Shown here: one piece after another, positions 44,439-53,952 of the stretch | How the letters are laid out: each line of letters opens with the position of its first letter | Numbering within the stretch: the stretch's first letter is position 1 | From: Flavobacterium urocaniciphilum | Lineage (GTDB): Bacteria > Bacteroidota > Bacteroidia > Flavobacteriales > Flavobacteriaceae | Length of the DNA stretch: 64,000 nucleotides | Direction of reading: 5' to 3' | Assembly (NCBI RefSeq): GCF_900110615.1 | Contig: NZ_FOEI01000004.1 | Span: forward strand, 62,001-126,000 | Position numbers and translations under genes: made by a program | The notes under the pieces: model-generated | Seen by the model: the letters and a program-made list of their open reading frames with translations, nothing else | The model's database searches: none | What the model was told of the DNA's origin: nothing

Positions 44439-44816
44439 ATGAAAGACATCGAAACACGAGAAGATATACTTTTAATTATCAGAAATTTTTATGATCGATT
44501 ACTTAAAGATCAATCTATTAATTTCTTTTTTACTAAAGCAACAGATGTTGACCAGCATTTAGAAAAACACTTTGATATTTTAGCCACATTTTGGGAACAA
44601 GCTCTATTTTTAAAAGGCGGCTATTCTAATAATATGTTTCAAATTCATAAAGATGTTCACGACAAACACCCTTTTACTCAGGAACATTTTGAAATTTGGT
44701 TGGATCATTTTTATACTTCTATTGATGAAAGTTATGTTGGCAACAAGGCCGATCAAATGAAAACCATGAGTTTAAATATGGCTACTATAATGCGAATGAA
44801 ATTCAATTCATTTTAA
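44439..44816 (+). CDS. Group III truncated haemoglobin
   Basis: A 125-residue 2-on-2 globin. I choose the ATG at 44439 because the possible TTG start at 44415 falls in the promoter box. The family pattern is clear: IIRNFYDRLLKDQSINFFFTKA, then DVDQHLEKHFDILATFWEQALFLKGGYSNNMFQIHKDVHDKHP, with the proximal His expected in the HKDVH/FQIH stretch, then HFEIWLDHFYTSIDESYVG. Such proteins bind haem and oxygen or NO in the cytoplasm. Single gene. Confidence 0.88.
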   Translation: MKDIETREDILLIIRNFYDRLLKDQSINFFFTKATDVDQHLEKHFDILATFWEQALFLKGGYSNNMFQIHKDVHDKHPFTQEHFEIWLDHFYTSIDESYVGNKADQMKTMSLNMATIMRMKFNSF

Positions 44817-44942
44817 ACTCAAATTTCTGAATATCCTATTTTTCAGTTCGTATTATTACACATTTCATAATAATTCATAAATATTGAATGATAATATTAA
44901 TCCAACTTGTTTAATTGTTTATCTTCATTAAAAAATCAGAAA

Positions 44943-46001
44943 ATGAATATCAAAATAACAGGCTCAGGATCTTATATTCCAACTGAAGTTGTAACCAATT
45001 TAGATTTTGCCAAACATATATTTTTAAATGATGACGGCACAGATTTCCCACATACCAATGAAATCATCGCTCAAAAATTTTTAGAAATTACCGGAATTGA
45101 AGAAAGAAGATATGTCACCGATAATTTACTGACTTCTGATATCGCAACAATTGCTGCAAAATTAGCCATTGAAGATGCTAATCTTGACCCTGAAACTCTA
45201 GATTATATCATATTTGCACATAATTTTGGAAACGTTAAAAACGGCACCATACAAACCGATATTTTACCAAGTTTAGCCACTAGAGTAAAACACGATTTGA
45301 AAATTAAAAACCCAAAATGTGTTGCTTACGATATTTTGTTTGGATGTCCAGGTTGGGTGGAAGGTGTTATACAAGCACAAGCGTTTATAAAAGCGGGTAT
45401 GGCAAAAAAATGTTTAGTGATTGGAGCGGAAACCTTGTCGAGAGTAGTTGATAGACACGATCGCGATTCGATGATTTATTCTGATGGTGCTGGCGCAACT
45501 ATTCTTGAAGCTACGGATGAAGAAGGAGGAATTTTAGCTCATGAAACAGCTACTTTTTCGTTCGACGAAGCCTATTATTTATATTTTGGAAATTCATTTA
45601 ACGACACTCACGATCCTGATGTGCGTTATATAAAAATGCAAGGCAGAAAAATCTACGAATTTGCTTTAAGCAATGTTCCAAAAGCGATGGCTGAATGTTT
45701 GGACAAAAGTGGAATTGATATTTCTCAGGTTAAAAAAATCCTCATTCATCAAGCCAATGAAAAAATGGATGAAGCCATTATTCAACGTTTTTATAGACTT
45801 TACAAACAATCACCACCGGAAGGCATTATGCCTATGAGTATTCATAAATTAGGAAACTCAAGTGTTGCCACTGTTCCAACTCTTTATGACTTAATGATAA
45901 AAGGAAAAATTGATAATCAGGAATTGAATAAAGGCGATGTAGTACTTTTCGCATCAGTTGGATCGGGAATGAATATCAATGCAATCGTATATAAAATGTA
46001 A
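44943..46001 (+). CDS. 3-oxoacyl-ACP synthase III family protein (FabH-like)
   Basis: A 352-residue thiolase-fold condensing enzyme; the ATG at 44943 starts MNIKITGSGSYIPTEVVTN, the normal N terminus. The catalytic triad is complete: Cys135 in ILFGCPGWVEG, His in ILIHQANEKM and Asn in HKLGNSSVATVP. It condenses an acyl-CoA with malonyl-ACP or a related unit. No other fatty-acid or polyketide genes are adjacent, so whether it is the housekeeping FabH or a specialised paralogue is open; the length (about 30 longer than E. coli FabH) favours a paralogue. Confidence 0.88.
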   Translation: MNIKITGSGSYIPTEVVTNLDFAKHIFLNDDGTDFPHTNEIIAQKFLEITGIEERRYVTDNLLTSDIATIAAKLAIEDANLDPETLDYIIFAHNFGNVKNGTIQTDILPSLATRVKHDLKIKNPKCVAYDILFGCPGWVEGVIQAQAFIKAGMAKKCLVIGAETLSRVVDRHDRDSMIYSDGAGATILEATDEEGGILAHETATFSFDEAYYLYFGNSFNDTHDPDVRYIKMQGRKIYEFALSNVPKAMAECLDKSGIDISQVKKILIHQANEKMDEAIIQRFYRLYKQSPPEGIMPMSIHKLGNSSVATVPTLYDLMIKGKIDNQELNKGDVVLFASVGSGMNINAIVYKM

Positions 46002-46026
46002 AAGAGGGAAATTCCCTCTTTTTTTA
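46000..46026. terminator. Terminator between the FabH-like and amidohydrolase genes
   Basis: AAAAGAGGGA and TCCCTCTTTT form a 10-bp stem over a 3-base loop, followed by T on the plus strand and A/T-rich sequence on the minus strand. It serves two converging genes. Confidence 0.85.
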
Positions 46027-46046
46027 TTTCATTTTTATTTTAAATA

Positions 46047-47321
46047 TTAATTAGTTTTATATACTTTCCCGTCTTTCATTACAAAAACAACTTTTCCCAT
46101 AACCGTAATATCTTTTTCTGGATTACCATCAACTGCAATAATATCAGCAAATTTACCCGACTCTAACGCTCCTAATTTATCCGATTGTCCTAATAAATCA
46201 GCTGCATTTACTGTCGCTGTTTTTAATATTTCCATAAAAGGCATTCCAACTTCATTCATATAAATAAATTCTTTCCAATTTTCTCCGTGTTCATATACGC
46301 CCGCATCGGTACCAAAAGCGATTTTTACACCACTTTTATATGCTCTAGCAAATGTACTTTGAATTTTCGGACCAATTGCTAATGCTTTTGGAACTACAAC
46401 ATCAGGATAATAATTAGGCTTTTTCGCAAAAGCTCCAACTGCTTTTCCAGCTGCAATTGTAGGCACTAAATAAGTTCCTCTTTCTTTCATTAATTTCATC
46501 ACTTCATCACTCATGTAAGTTCCGTGCTCAATTGAATGTACACCACCTAAAACTGCTCTTTTCATAGCTTCTTCACCATGACAATGCGCCGCAACTTTAA
46601 ACCCGTAATCTTTTGCTGTTTGTACAATTGCTTGTATTTCTTCAATTGTAAATTGCGAGTTTTCGCCACTTTTCGCCACACTTAACACACCACCAGAAGC
46701 AGTAATTTTTATACAATCTGAACCGTCTTTATATCTTTGTCTAACTGCTTTTACACATTCGTCTACTCCATTAGCTACACCATCTTCTGGACCAGGATTT
46801 CCCATTAAATCTTTTCTATACCCATTAGTCGGATCGGCATGACCACCAGTAGTCGCAATAGATTTGCCTGCCGTAAAAATACGCGGACCTTCAATTAAAC
46901 CCGCATCAATCGCATTTCGAAGAGAAATATTTACTCCAGTTCCTCCTAAATCTCTAACAGATGTAAAACCACTTCTTAAAGTTGTTTTCACATATCCAAC
47001 TGATCTAAAAGCTACATCGGCATCATTTAAAGTAAATTCTTCTAAATACTGCTTAGCACTTGTTTGATGTTCAACATGCACATGCATATCAATTAAACCA
47101 GGCATAACTGTATAATTAGATAAATCATAAATTACATCAGACGACTTCGTTTCATAATTACCCGAAACAATCTTTTCAATTTTATTTTCTGAGATAATTA
47201 TAGTTTGATTTTCTAACATTTTACCCGATTTTACATCAGCTAATTTTCCACACTTAATAACTGTCTTATTTTGTGAAAAAGAAATAAAAGTAACAAACAA
47301 TAGGAGTTTAAAATATTTCAT
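46047..47321 (-). CDS. Secreted metal-dependent amidohydrolase
   Basis: A 424-residue protein with a signal peptide (MKYFKLLLFVTFISFSQ). The amidohydrolase metal site is complete: PGLIDMHVHVEH (HxH), the Lys in SDCIKITASGG, KVAAHCHGEEAMKRA (His), GGVHSIEHGTYM (His), and FGTDAGVYEHG (Asp). The long, Gly-rich second half is like imidazolonepropionase-type or prolidase-like members (Xaa-Pro dipeptidase subfamily). It hydrolyses a C-N bond, probably of a peptide or cyclic amide in the periplasm; substrate not predictable. Confidence 0.9.
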   Translation of the reverse strand: MKYFKLLLFVTFISFSQNKTVIKCGKLADVKSGKMLENQTIIISENKIEKIVSGNYETKSSDVIYDLSNYTVMPGLIDMHVHVEHQTSAKQYLEEFTLNDADVAFRSVGYVKTTLRSGFTSVRDLGGTGVNISLRNAIDAGLIEGPRIFTAGKSIATTGGHADPTNGYRKDLMGNPGPEDGVANGVDECVKAVRQRYKDGSDCIKITASGGVLSVAKSGENSQFTIEEIQAIVQTAKDYGFKVAAHCHGEEAMKRAVLGGVHSIEHGTYMSDEVMKLMKERGTYLVPTIAAGKAVGAFAKKPNYYPDVVVPKALAIGPKIQSTFARAYKSGVKIAFGTDAGVYEHGENWKEFIYMNEVGMPFMEILKTATVNAADLLGQSDKLGALESGKFADIIAVDGNPEKDITVMGKVVFVMKDGKVYKTN

Positions 47322-47360
47322 AGTAAATAATTTAGAAGAGATTGTTGTGGTTAGTTAAAT

Positions 47361-47368
47361 CAAAAATA
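47361..47368 (-). promoter_or_regulatory. -7 element of the amidohydrolase promoter
   Basis: The minus strand reads TATTTTTG, matching TAnnTTTG, about 40 bases before the ATG. It is 12 bases from the divergent box at 47381, so the two promoters are back to back. Confidence 0.45.
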
Positions 47369-47380
47369 CAACTATTTAAT

Positions 47381-47388
47381 TATATTTG
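47381..47388 (+). promoter_or_regulatory. -7 element of the methyltransferase/glycosyltransferase promoter
   Basis: TATATTTG matches TAnnTTTG, 23 bases before the ATG at 47412; no TTG at the ideal distance. Confidence 0.5.
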
Positions 47389-47411
47389 CAGAAATTAATT
47401 TTAATTAAGAA

Positions 47412-47936
47412 ATGTACGAAAAAACATATCCTAGTAAGCGCTTTAACATCACTTTAGACTTTCTAAAAAAACATATTTCAACTTCAGAAACTATCTTTGA
47501 TTTAGGAGTTCCTAATCCATTTTCTAAAATAATGGAAGATAACGGATATAAAGTAATCAATACTAAAGGGGAAGATTTAGATACTAACCAAGAAGCCTTA
47601 CGTACTGAAAATTATGATGTATTTACAGGTTTTGAAATTTTCGAACATTTATTAAATCCGTATACCGTTTTAGAAAACGTAAAAGCGGATAAAGTTTTAA
47701 TTTCTATTCCTTTGCGATTATGGTTTTCATCTGCATATAGAAGTAAAACCGACAAATGGGATCGTCATTATCATGAATTTGAAGATTGGCAATTGGATTG
47801 GTTATTAGAAAAAACCGGTTTTAAAATTGTTGATAGTGTAAAATTCACGCATCCTGTAAAAAAATTAGGATTACGTCCGTTATTAAGATGGATTACTCCA
47901 AGATATTATTTGGTTTACGCTGAAAGAATTAAGTAA
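47412..47936 (+). CDS. Short class I SAM-dependent methyltransferase
   Basis: A 174-residue cytoplasmic methyltransferase-fold protein. Motif I is modified to IFDLGVPNPFSKIM in place of DxGxGxG. The acidic end of strand 2 is in KVINTKGEDLD, motif IV is YDVFTGFEIFEHLLNPY, and RHYHEFEDWQLDWLLEKTGFKIV ends the fold. The weakened glycine loop makes activity uncertain. It is followed 27 bases later by a family 2 glycosyltransferase, so both may modify a surface glycan or lipid. Confidence 0.8.
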   Translation: MYEKTYPSKRFNITLDFLKKHISTSETIFDLGVPNPFSKIMEDNGYKVINTKGEDLDTNQEALRTENYDVFTGFEIFEHLLNPYTVLENVKADKVLISIPLRLWFSSAYRSKTDKWDRHYHEFEDWQLDWLLEKTGFKIVDSVKFTHPVKKLGLRPLLRWITPRYYLVYAERIK

Positions 47937-47963
47937 TCAGTCACAGTTATTAGTTTTCTGAAT

Positions 47964-48815
47964 ATGAAATACTACATTATCATTCCCGCTTATAATGAAG
48001 AAGCTTTTATGGCTTTAACATTACAATCTTTGGTAGAACAAACTGTTTTACCTTCGAAGGTTATTGTGGTGAATGATAACTCTACGGATAGAACCGCTGA
48101 AATTGTAACTTCTTACACAGAAAAGTTTCCTTTTATTTCATTAGTTCATAAAAAATCGGATGCCATTCATTTACCTGGAAGTAAAGTTATTCAAGCATTT
48201 CATGAAGGCGAAAAACACATTGACGAAAATTACGATCTTATCGTGAAAATTGATGCCGATTTAATTTTTCCAAAGAATTATTTCGAAACGATTATTAAAC
48301 ATTTCCAATCGGATTCTAAAATCGGAATGGCTGGTGGCTTTTGTTATATAGAGAAAAATGGCGATTGGGTGTTGGAAAACTTAACCGATAAAGATCATAT
48401 TCGTGGCGCTTTAAAAGCCTATAGAAAAGAAACATTTAAACAAATTGGCGGATTAAAACCAGCAATGGGTTGGGATACCGTTGATGAATTATTATGTAAA
48501 TTCTACAATTGGAAAGTGGTAACCGATGAAAGTTTACACGTAAAACACTTAAAACCGACTGGTGCGAGCTATAACAAAGCCGCACGATACAAACAAGGTG
48601 AAGCGTTTTACAGTTTAGGCTACGGATTTTTCATCACTTTTATTGCATCATTAAAATTAGCCAGCCGAAAAGGCAAACCGCTTTTATTCATCGATTACAT
48701 CATGGGATTTTGGAAAGCCAAATCATCAGGAAAGCCATTATTTGTAACTGCAGAACAAGCCAAATGGATTAGAAAATATCGTTGGAAAAAAATGAAAGAG
48801 AAAATAAAAAAATAA
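47964..48815 (+). CDS. Family 2 glycosyltransferase
   Basis: A 283-residue GT-A fold transferase. The nucleotide-sugar site begins YYIIIPAYNEEAFMALTLQSLVEQTVLPSKVIVVNDNSTDRTAEI; the metal-binding DxD is in IVKIDADLIFPKNYF; and GWDTVDELLCKFY gives the acceptor-side acidic residues. There is no obvious transmembrane helix except a weak segment near 215-235. Together with the preceding methyltransferase it suggests glycan or glycolipid synthesis. Its stop is 2 bases before the next ATG. Confidence 0.9.
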   Translation: MKYYIIIPAYNEEAFMALTLQSLVEQTVLPSKVIVVNDNSTDRTAEIVTSYTEKFPFISLVHKKSDAIHLPGSKVIQAFHEGEKHIDENYDLIVKIDADLIFPKNYFETIIKHFQSDSKIGMAGGFCYIEKNGDWVLENLTDKDHIRGALKAYRKETFKQIGGLKPAMGWDTVDELLCKFYNWKVVTDESLHVKHLKPTGASYNKAARYKQGEAFYSLGYGFFITFIASLKLASRKGKPLLFIDYIMGFWKAKSSGKPLFVTAEQAKWIRKYRWKKMKEKIKK

Positions 48816-48817
48816 AA

Positions 48818-49729
48818 ATGAGAATTCTGCTTACTTTATTTTTCATTTCAATTTTAGGAAATGCACAAACTAAAAAACTAACCATTAGTTCTCGATCAAA
48901 AATTCCAATTTCTGATGCAATTTTATTAATTAATCAAACTCCAAAGTATATTACAGATAGTTTAGGAAATGTTCAAATTCATACTTCAGATTATAATAAA
49001 ACTATCACAATTAGACATTTAAATTTTAAAACTGAGCGTTTTGAAAATTGGATTTCTAAAGACACACTATTTCTTGAAGAAGCAATTAAAGAAATACAAG
49101 AAATTCTGATTAAAAATTCTTCAAAAAAGGAAGAGAATATTTTATATTACCCAAAAGCTAGCACTTCAAATTTATTACCTAAAAACTTTGGAAATAGTAG
49201 CTCGATAAACAGTAACACTGAATTATCTATATTCTTTCCAATTGAAAATTATAAAGGGAAAATAATTCAAAAACTATACATTCACACCTGTGATTACAAA
49301 GTAATAGACAATATACAAAACAAGAAATCGAGTAAATTAAGAGGCGCAAAATATAGTCCGATAAAGGTTAATTTTTATACTGTCGATTCTATTTATAATG
49401 TTCCACTTAACAAAATTTTTCAAGAAGATTTCATAATAGCTTGTCAAGTTAAAAACGACTATGCCCTTTTAGAACTTTCCGTAGATGAAGAATTTGAATT
49501 TCCATCAAATGGAATTTTTGTATCTATAAAAAATCTAAGCAATACCGATTATGAAAATCTTGGTTTTATTTCTCCACCTGGAATAGAATTAATTGGTATA
49601 TCTAAAAACAATAAAATAATTCCATACTTCAGATATTTACACCAAGGCGATGAAGCATTATGGCAAAAATACAACTACTTAATTAACAGAAGCAATACTT
49701 ACAAAGTTGGAATTGAATTGAAAAATTAA
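48818..49729 (+). CDS. Secreted protein with carboxypeptidase-regulatory-like start
   Basis: A 303-residue exported protein; I choose the ATG at 48818 because it opens a signal peptide (MRILLTLFFISILGNAQ). The first 80 residues (KLTISSRSKIPISDAILLINQTPKYITDSLGNVQIHTSDY) resemble the regulatory beta-sandwich common in Bacteroidota envelope proteins. The rest is beta-rich and unrecognised. It lies directly after the glycosyltransferase gene and may be part of the same unit. Confidence 0.72.
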   Translation: MRILLTLFFISILGNAQTKKLTISSRSKIPISDAILLINQTPKYITDSLGNVQIHTSDYNKTITIRHLNFKTERFENWISKDTLFLEEAIKEIQEILIKNSSKKEENILYYPKASTSNLLPKNFGNSSSINSNTELSIFFPIENYKGKIIQKLYIHTCDYKVIDNIQNKKSSKLRGAKYSPIKVNFYTVDSIYNVPLNKIFQEDFIIACQVKNDYALLELSVDEEFEFPSNGIFVSIKNLSNTDYENLGFISPPGIELIGISKNNKIIPYFRYLHQGDEALWQKYNYLINRSNTYKVGIELKN

Positions 49730-49806
49730 TTTTTAGATATTTTTCAAATAGACACTACTACAATTAATTTACATAATTTTACTATTTTAGCAAATATTTT
49801 AAAACA

Positions 49807-50553
49807 ATGATGTTAATTCGATATTTAACGCAAATTGGTCGTTATTTCATTATGCTGAAAGACGTATTCAATCGTCCTGTAAAATGGAGCGCGATGAAGC
49901 AATTAATCTTAAAAGAAATAGACGATTTAATTATTGATTCTTTAGGAATTGTGTGTTTCATTTCCTTTTTCGTTGGTGGAGTTGTTGCCATTCAAACGGC
50001 ATTAAACTTAACCAATCCGTTAATTCCAAAATATTTAATTGGATTTGCCACGCGTCAATCGGTAGTATTAGAATTCGCGCCAACCTTTATTTCTATCATT
50101 ATGGCAGGAAAAATGGGTTCGTTTATTACTTCTAGTATAGGTTCTATGCGTGTTACCGAACAAATTGAAGCGTTGGAAGTAATGGGAGTAAACTCGCTTA
50201 ACTATTTAGTTTTCCCAAAAATGATTGCGCTTTTATTATATCCATTCGTAATTGGAATAGCGATGTTTTTAGGTGTTTTTGGTGGCTATTTAGCTGGAGT
50301 GTATGGTGGTTTTGCTACTAGTCATGAATTCATTACCGGAATACAAGAAGATTTTATTCCATATCATATCGTTTATGCCTTTATCAAAACATTTGTATTT
50401 GCCTTTTTATTATCAACTATTCCTTCTTTTCATGGTTATTTCATGAAAGGTGGCGCATTAGAAGTTGGTAAAGCGAGTACGGTTTCGTTTGTTTGGACAT
50501 CGGTAGTTATTATTTTGATGAATTATATTTTAACCCAATTACTTTTAAGCTAA
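49807..50553 (+). CDS. mlaE: MlaE-type ABC transporter permease
   Basis: A 248-residue inner-membrane permease of the MlaE/TGD1 family. Hydrophobic helices include LGIVCFISFFVGGVVAIQTAL and ALLLYPFVIGIAMFLGVFGGYLAGVYGG. The family hallmark is GSFITSSIGSMRVTEQIEALEVMGVNSLNYLVFPK. MlaE family permeases, with an ATPase and an MCE protein, move phospholipids between the membranes. The stop overlaps the start of mlaF (TAATG). No mlaD-like MCE gene follows in this window. Confidence 0.93.
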   Translation: MMLIRYLTQIGRYFIMLKDVFNRPVKWSAMKQLILKEIDDLIIDSLGIVCFISFFVGGVVAIQTALNLTNPLIPKYLIGFATRQSVVLEFAPTFISIIMAGKMGSFITSSIGSMRVTEQIEALEVMGVNSLNYLVFPKMIALLLYPFVIGIAMFLGVFGGYLAGVYGGFATSHEFITGIQEDFIPYHIVYAFIKTFVFAFLLSTIPSFHGYFMKGGALEVGKASTVSFVWTSVVIILMNYILTQLLLS

Positions 50554-51320
50554 TGATTGAAGTACACGATATTAAAAAAAGCTTTGGAGACCAAATGGTT
50601 TTAAAAGGTATTTCTACAAGTTTTGAAGCCGGAAAAACGAGTTTAGTAATTGGACAAAGTGGATCTGGTAAAACTGTTTTCATAAAATCATTACTTGGAG
50701 TTCATCATATAGATAGCGGTCATATTTCTTTTGATGGCAGAATTTATGAAGACATGAATAAAGATGAAAAACGCGATTTACGTACTGAAATCGGAATGGT
50801 TTTTCAAGGTAGTGCGTTGTTCGATAGTATGACAGTGGAAGAAAACATTGGTTTTCCATTGAAAATGTTTACTAATAAAACTGCTGCAGAAATTAAAGAA
50901 CGCGTTAACTTTGTTATTGATAGAGTAAATTTAATTAATGCAAATCATAAAAAACCTTCTGAAATTTCAGGAGGAATGCAAAAACGTGTGGCAATTGCTA
51001 GAGCGATTGTAAATAATCCGAAATATTTATTTTGTGATGAACCTAACTCTGGTTTAGACCCGAAAACGGCTATTGTAATTGATAATCTGATTCAAGAAAT
51101 CACTAAAGAATACAATATTACAACGGTAATCAATACACACGACATGAACTCGGTTATGGAAATTGGTGAAAAAATAGTTTTCCTTAAAAATGGATTATTA
51201 GAATGGGAAGGCACTAATAAAGAAATATTCAAAACAGATAATGAAGCTGTAACAGACTTTGTGTATTCAAGTGAATTATTCAAACGCGTACGTAAAATGT
51301 ACTTAGAAGATGATAAATAA
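50553..51320 (+). CDS. mlaF: MlaF-type ABC transporter ATP-binding protein
   Basis: A 255-residue ATPase; the start is the ATG at 50553, overlapping the mlaE stop by one base, which begins MIEVHDIKKSFGDQMVLKGI. Walker A is GQSGSGKT, the signature is ISGGMQKRVAIARA, Walker B is YLFCDEPNSGLDPK, and the switch His is in VINTHDMNSV. It powers lipid transport with MlaE. A terminator follows immediately, so the pair is the 3' end of the unit. Confidence 0.93.
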   Translation: MIEVHDIKKSFGDQMVLKGISTSFEAGKTSLVIGQSGSGKTVFIKSLLGVHHIDSGHISFDGRIYEDMNKDEKRDLRTEIGMVFQGSALFDSMTVEENIGFPLKMFTNKTAAEIKERVNFVIDRVNLINANHKKPSEISGGMQKRVAIARAIVNNPKYLFCDEPNSGLDPKTAIVIDNLIQEITKEYNITTVINTHDMNSVMEIGEKIVFLKNGLLEWEGTNKEIFKTDNEAVTDFVYSSELFKRVRKMYLEDDK

Positions 51321-51350
51321 AAAAGGTTGACTTTATGTCAACCTTTTTTT
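51321..51350. terminator. Terminator after mlaEF
   Basis: AAAAGGTTGAC and GTCAACCTTTT form an 11-bp stem with a 5-base loop and a T run on the plus strand. It also lies at the end of the convergent LamG gene. Confidence 0.92.
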
Positions 51351-51368
51351 CTTAAACCACTAACCTAA

Positions 51369-53756
51369 TTATTTCTTCACTACTTTTTTAGTAGCAATTG
51401 CATTATTTTCATCTATAATTTTTACTAAATAAATTCCAGACGTTAATGCTGACATATTTATTTCATTTGAATTTGATTCCATTACTTTTTGACCTTGAAT
51501 AGTAAACACTTCTACTTTTGCAATTTGATTTTCAATAGAAATGTTTAAAATATCTTGTACTGGATTTGGATATAATCCTGCTTCTAAAGTATTTTGATTG
51601 AAACTTGAAGCAGTTAAAGTGTTTGTTGTATAAAGCTCTGTAATTTGTGAATCACTTAAAACATAATTGAATATTTTTAAATCGTCTATTGCACCATTAA
51701 ACGTTAACTCTCCTCCAACTCCAGTCCCTAATTTGAAGATATTACTATTATTTAAAGTATTCCAAGTTTTAGGTACTGAACTTAATAATATACCGTTTTT
51801 GTATATTTTGGCATTTGTTCCATCATAAGTATAAGTAAAGAAATACCAAGTACTTACAGCGTTAGATGAATTTCCGCTTAAATTATTTCCAAAACCAAAA
51901 AACTCAACTGCTGTATTGTTAAACGACCCACCACATGCATTACTAGTATTCGATTGACCATATGAGAATGTCATATTATAGGGAGCTTGTAATACGTTTA
52001 GTTTAGCCCAAAAAGAAATTGTTCGAGCTGAATTACTATATGGTAAACTATTTATTGTTGCATTTGATCCAGTATTTACAATATTTAATGCTGAATTTGG
52101 AACACCATATCGATCAGTTGTAAATGAAGTACCACCATTACTTGAAAAAGGGTTAGTTCCATTAATATTATTATATGAATTATCAAATCTATAATCTGCA
52201 ATTGCAGATGTTAATCCAGTAGTAAAAGTACCAATTGTAGATGTCGTAATACCGATTGAATTAGTAGCTTCAATTTCAAAATAATATGTTGTATAATTTG
52301 ACAATCCTGTTAAATCTAAATAACCAGGAGTATTTGTATTTCCTGACGCACTAAAACCAGTAGCTTGATTAACTAAGGCACCACTTGAAAGTCCATATTT
52401 TATAACCGTTGTAGTTGCTGCATTTTTAGCGTTAACTGTATAATTAATTCTTGCTCCATTTGCAGAAGGATTAACTGAAATATTTGAAATTTCTGGTACT
52501 GCTGAACCTAAATACAATTGTGTTATTTGCGCATCTGAAATTACATAATTATGAATTTTCAAATCATCAATAGCTCCAATAAAAGACAATTCACCTCCAA
52601 CTCCAACTCCTAATTTAAAAATATTATTATTATTTAATGTATTCCAAGTTTTTGGAGTACTAGTTAATAAAGTCCCATTTTTATATATTTTAGCTGTAGT
52701 CCCATCATACGTGTAAGTAAAATAATACCATGTATTGTTTGTATTCGCTGAATTTGCGCTAAAATTATTCCCATAACCTAAAAACTCAACAATTGAACTA
52801 TTAAAAGATCCACCACAAGCACTACTTCCACTCGACTGACCATAAGAAAAAGTCATATTATACGAAGGCCACATACTTGTTGTTTTTGCCCAAAAAGAAA
52901 TTGATCGTGGACTATTTCCATATGGAAGACCAGGTATTACTGCTGTAATTCCAGTATTATTAATTGACAATGCAGAATTAACATTTCCATTTCTATCTGT
53001 TGTGAATGAAGTTCCTGAATTAGCAGTAAATGGATTATTATTATTTATATCCGAATAACCAAAATCGAATCTATAATCTGCAATTAAAGAATTTGGTAAT
53101 GAAGCAGTTGTAAAATTTCCAATTGTACTCATTGTTGTCCCAACTGAGTTTGTGGCTTCTACTTGATAATAGTATGTTGTATTAGGCAACAAACTTGGAA
53201 TATTAACAGTTGAAGGCGTATCAGTTGTACCAGAAGCAGAATTCCCAACAACTTGACTAGATAAATTACCACTAGTTAAACCATATCTAACCAATGAAGT
53301 AGTTGTATTTCCCCAAGCATTTAATGAATAATTAATTGTTGCACTATTGCTTGTTGTAGGTGTTGATGAGATAGAAATTGTAGGAGCACCACTTAATGTG
53401 GTAAATGAGCCTGTTCCAGAATAAGATGTTCCTGATGCATTATCGGCTCTAAATCTAAAATAATAAGTAGTATTTGGTGTTAAACTATTCAAATTTCTTA
53501 CGGTTACCCATGTACCAGAAGAATTTGAACCGCCTCCAGCAGTAGGAGCTAATGCAACATTTCCAGCATTTCCAGTTGCTAACTGATAATAAACAGTAAC
53601 CGATGTGCTTGAAGTTATAATATTACTAATAGTTGCAGATGTCATTGTAATGTTATAACTCTGTAAATTAGTATCAAAAGTTGCAAGTTGTGCTTTCACC
53701 GTAGAAAACACCAACATAAACAGAAGAGGTAAAAAAGAACATAATTTTGTTTTCAT
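51369..53756 (-). CDS. Secreted LamG-domain protein with internal duplication and T9SS sorting domain
   Basis: A 795-residue exported protein (signal peptide up to about TVKAQ). After two fibronectin-III-like segments comes a LamG/concanavalin-like domain (SLIADYRFDFGYSDIN ... GAIDDLKIHNYVISDAQI), another fibronectin-like segment, and a second LamG copy (SAIADYRFDNSYNNIN ... GAIDDLKIFNYVLSDSQI). The two copies are closely similar over 190 residues, including SYGQS, ACGGSFN and KTWNTLNN. The last 75 residues (AGLYPNPVQDILNISI to KKVVKK) are a type A T9SS sorting domain. Likely a surface adhesin or glycan binder. Converges on mlaF. Confidence 0.9.
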   Translation of the reverse strand: MKTKLCSFLPLLFMLVFSTVKAQLATFDTNLQSYNITMTSATISNIITSSTSVTVYYQLATGNAGNVALAPTAGGGSNSSGTWVTVRNLNSLTPNTTYYFRFRADNASGTSYSGTGSFTTLSGAPTISISSTPTTSNSATINYSLNAWGNTTTSLVRYGLTSGNLSSQVVGNSASGTTDTPSTVNIPSLLPNTTYYYQVEATNSVGTTMSTIGNFTTASLPNSLIADYRFDFGYSDINNNNPFTANSGTSFTTDRNGNVNSALSINNTGITAVIPGLPYGNSPRSISFWAKTTSMWPSYNMTFSYGQSSGSSACGGSFNSSIVEFLGYGNNFSANSANTNNTWYYFTYTYDGTTAKIYKNGTLLTSTPKTWNTLNNNNIFKLGVGVGGELSFIGAIDDLKIHNYVISDAQITQLYLGSAVPEISNISVNPSANGARINYTVNAKNAATTTVIKYGLSSGALVNQATGFSASGNTNTPGYLDLTGLSNYTTYYFEIEATNSIGITTSTIGTFTTGLTSAIADYRFDNSYNNINGTNPFSSNGGTSFTTDRYGVPNSALNIVNTGSNATINSLPYSNSARTISFWAKLNVLQAPYNMTFSYGQSNTSNACGGSFNNTAVEFFGFGNNLSGNSSNAVSTWYFFTYTYDGTNAKIYKNGILLSSVPKTWNTLNNSNIFKLGTGVGGELTFNGAIDDLKIFNYVLSDSQITELYTTNTLTASSFNQNTLEAGLYPNPVQDILNISIENQIAKVEVFTIQGQKVMESNSNEINMSALTSGIYLVKIIDENNAIATKKVVKK

Positions 53757-53930
53757 AATTGTCTCATTAAAAATTTTCTGTAAAATTAGTAGTCCAATTC
53801 AGGCAAAACCGACTCAGTTTACCAAACCCTATTTTGAGTTAATGAAAATTTAAAAACTACAAATCGACACAATTCCTATACTGAAAAGTTATTTTCATTA
53901 ACTTGGTTTATGGTATATTTGTTATATATC

Positions 53931-53938
53931 TATATTTG
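53931..53938 (+). promoter_or_regulatory. -7 element of the LytS-like kinase gene
   Basis: TATATTTG matches TAnnTTTG, 14 bases before the TTG start at 53953. A second TATATTTG lies at 53914; which one is used cannot be told from sequence. Confidence 0.45.
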
Positions 53939-53952
53939 AACAAATTTTATAA

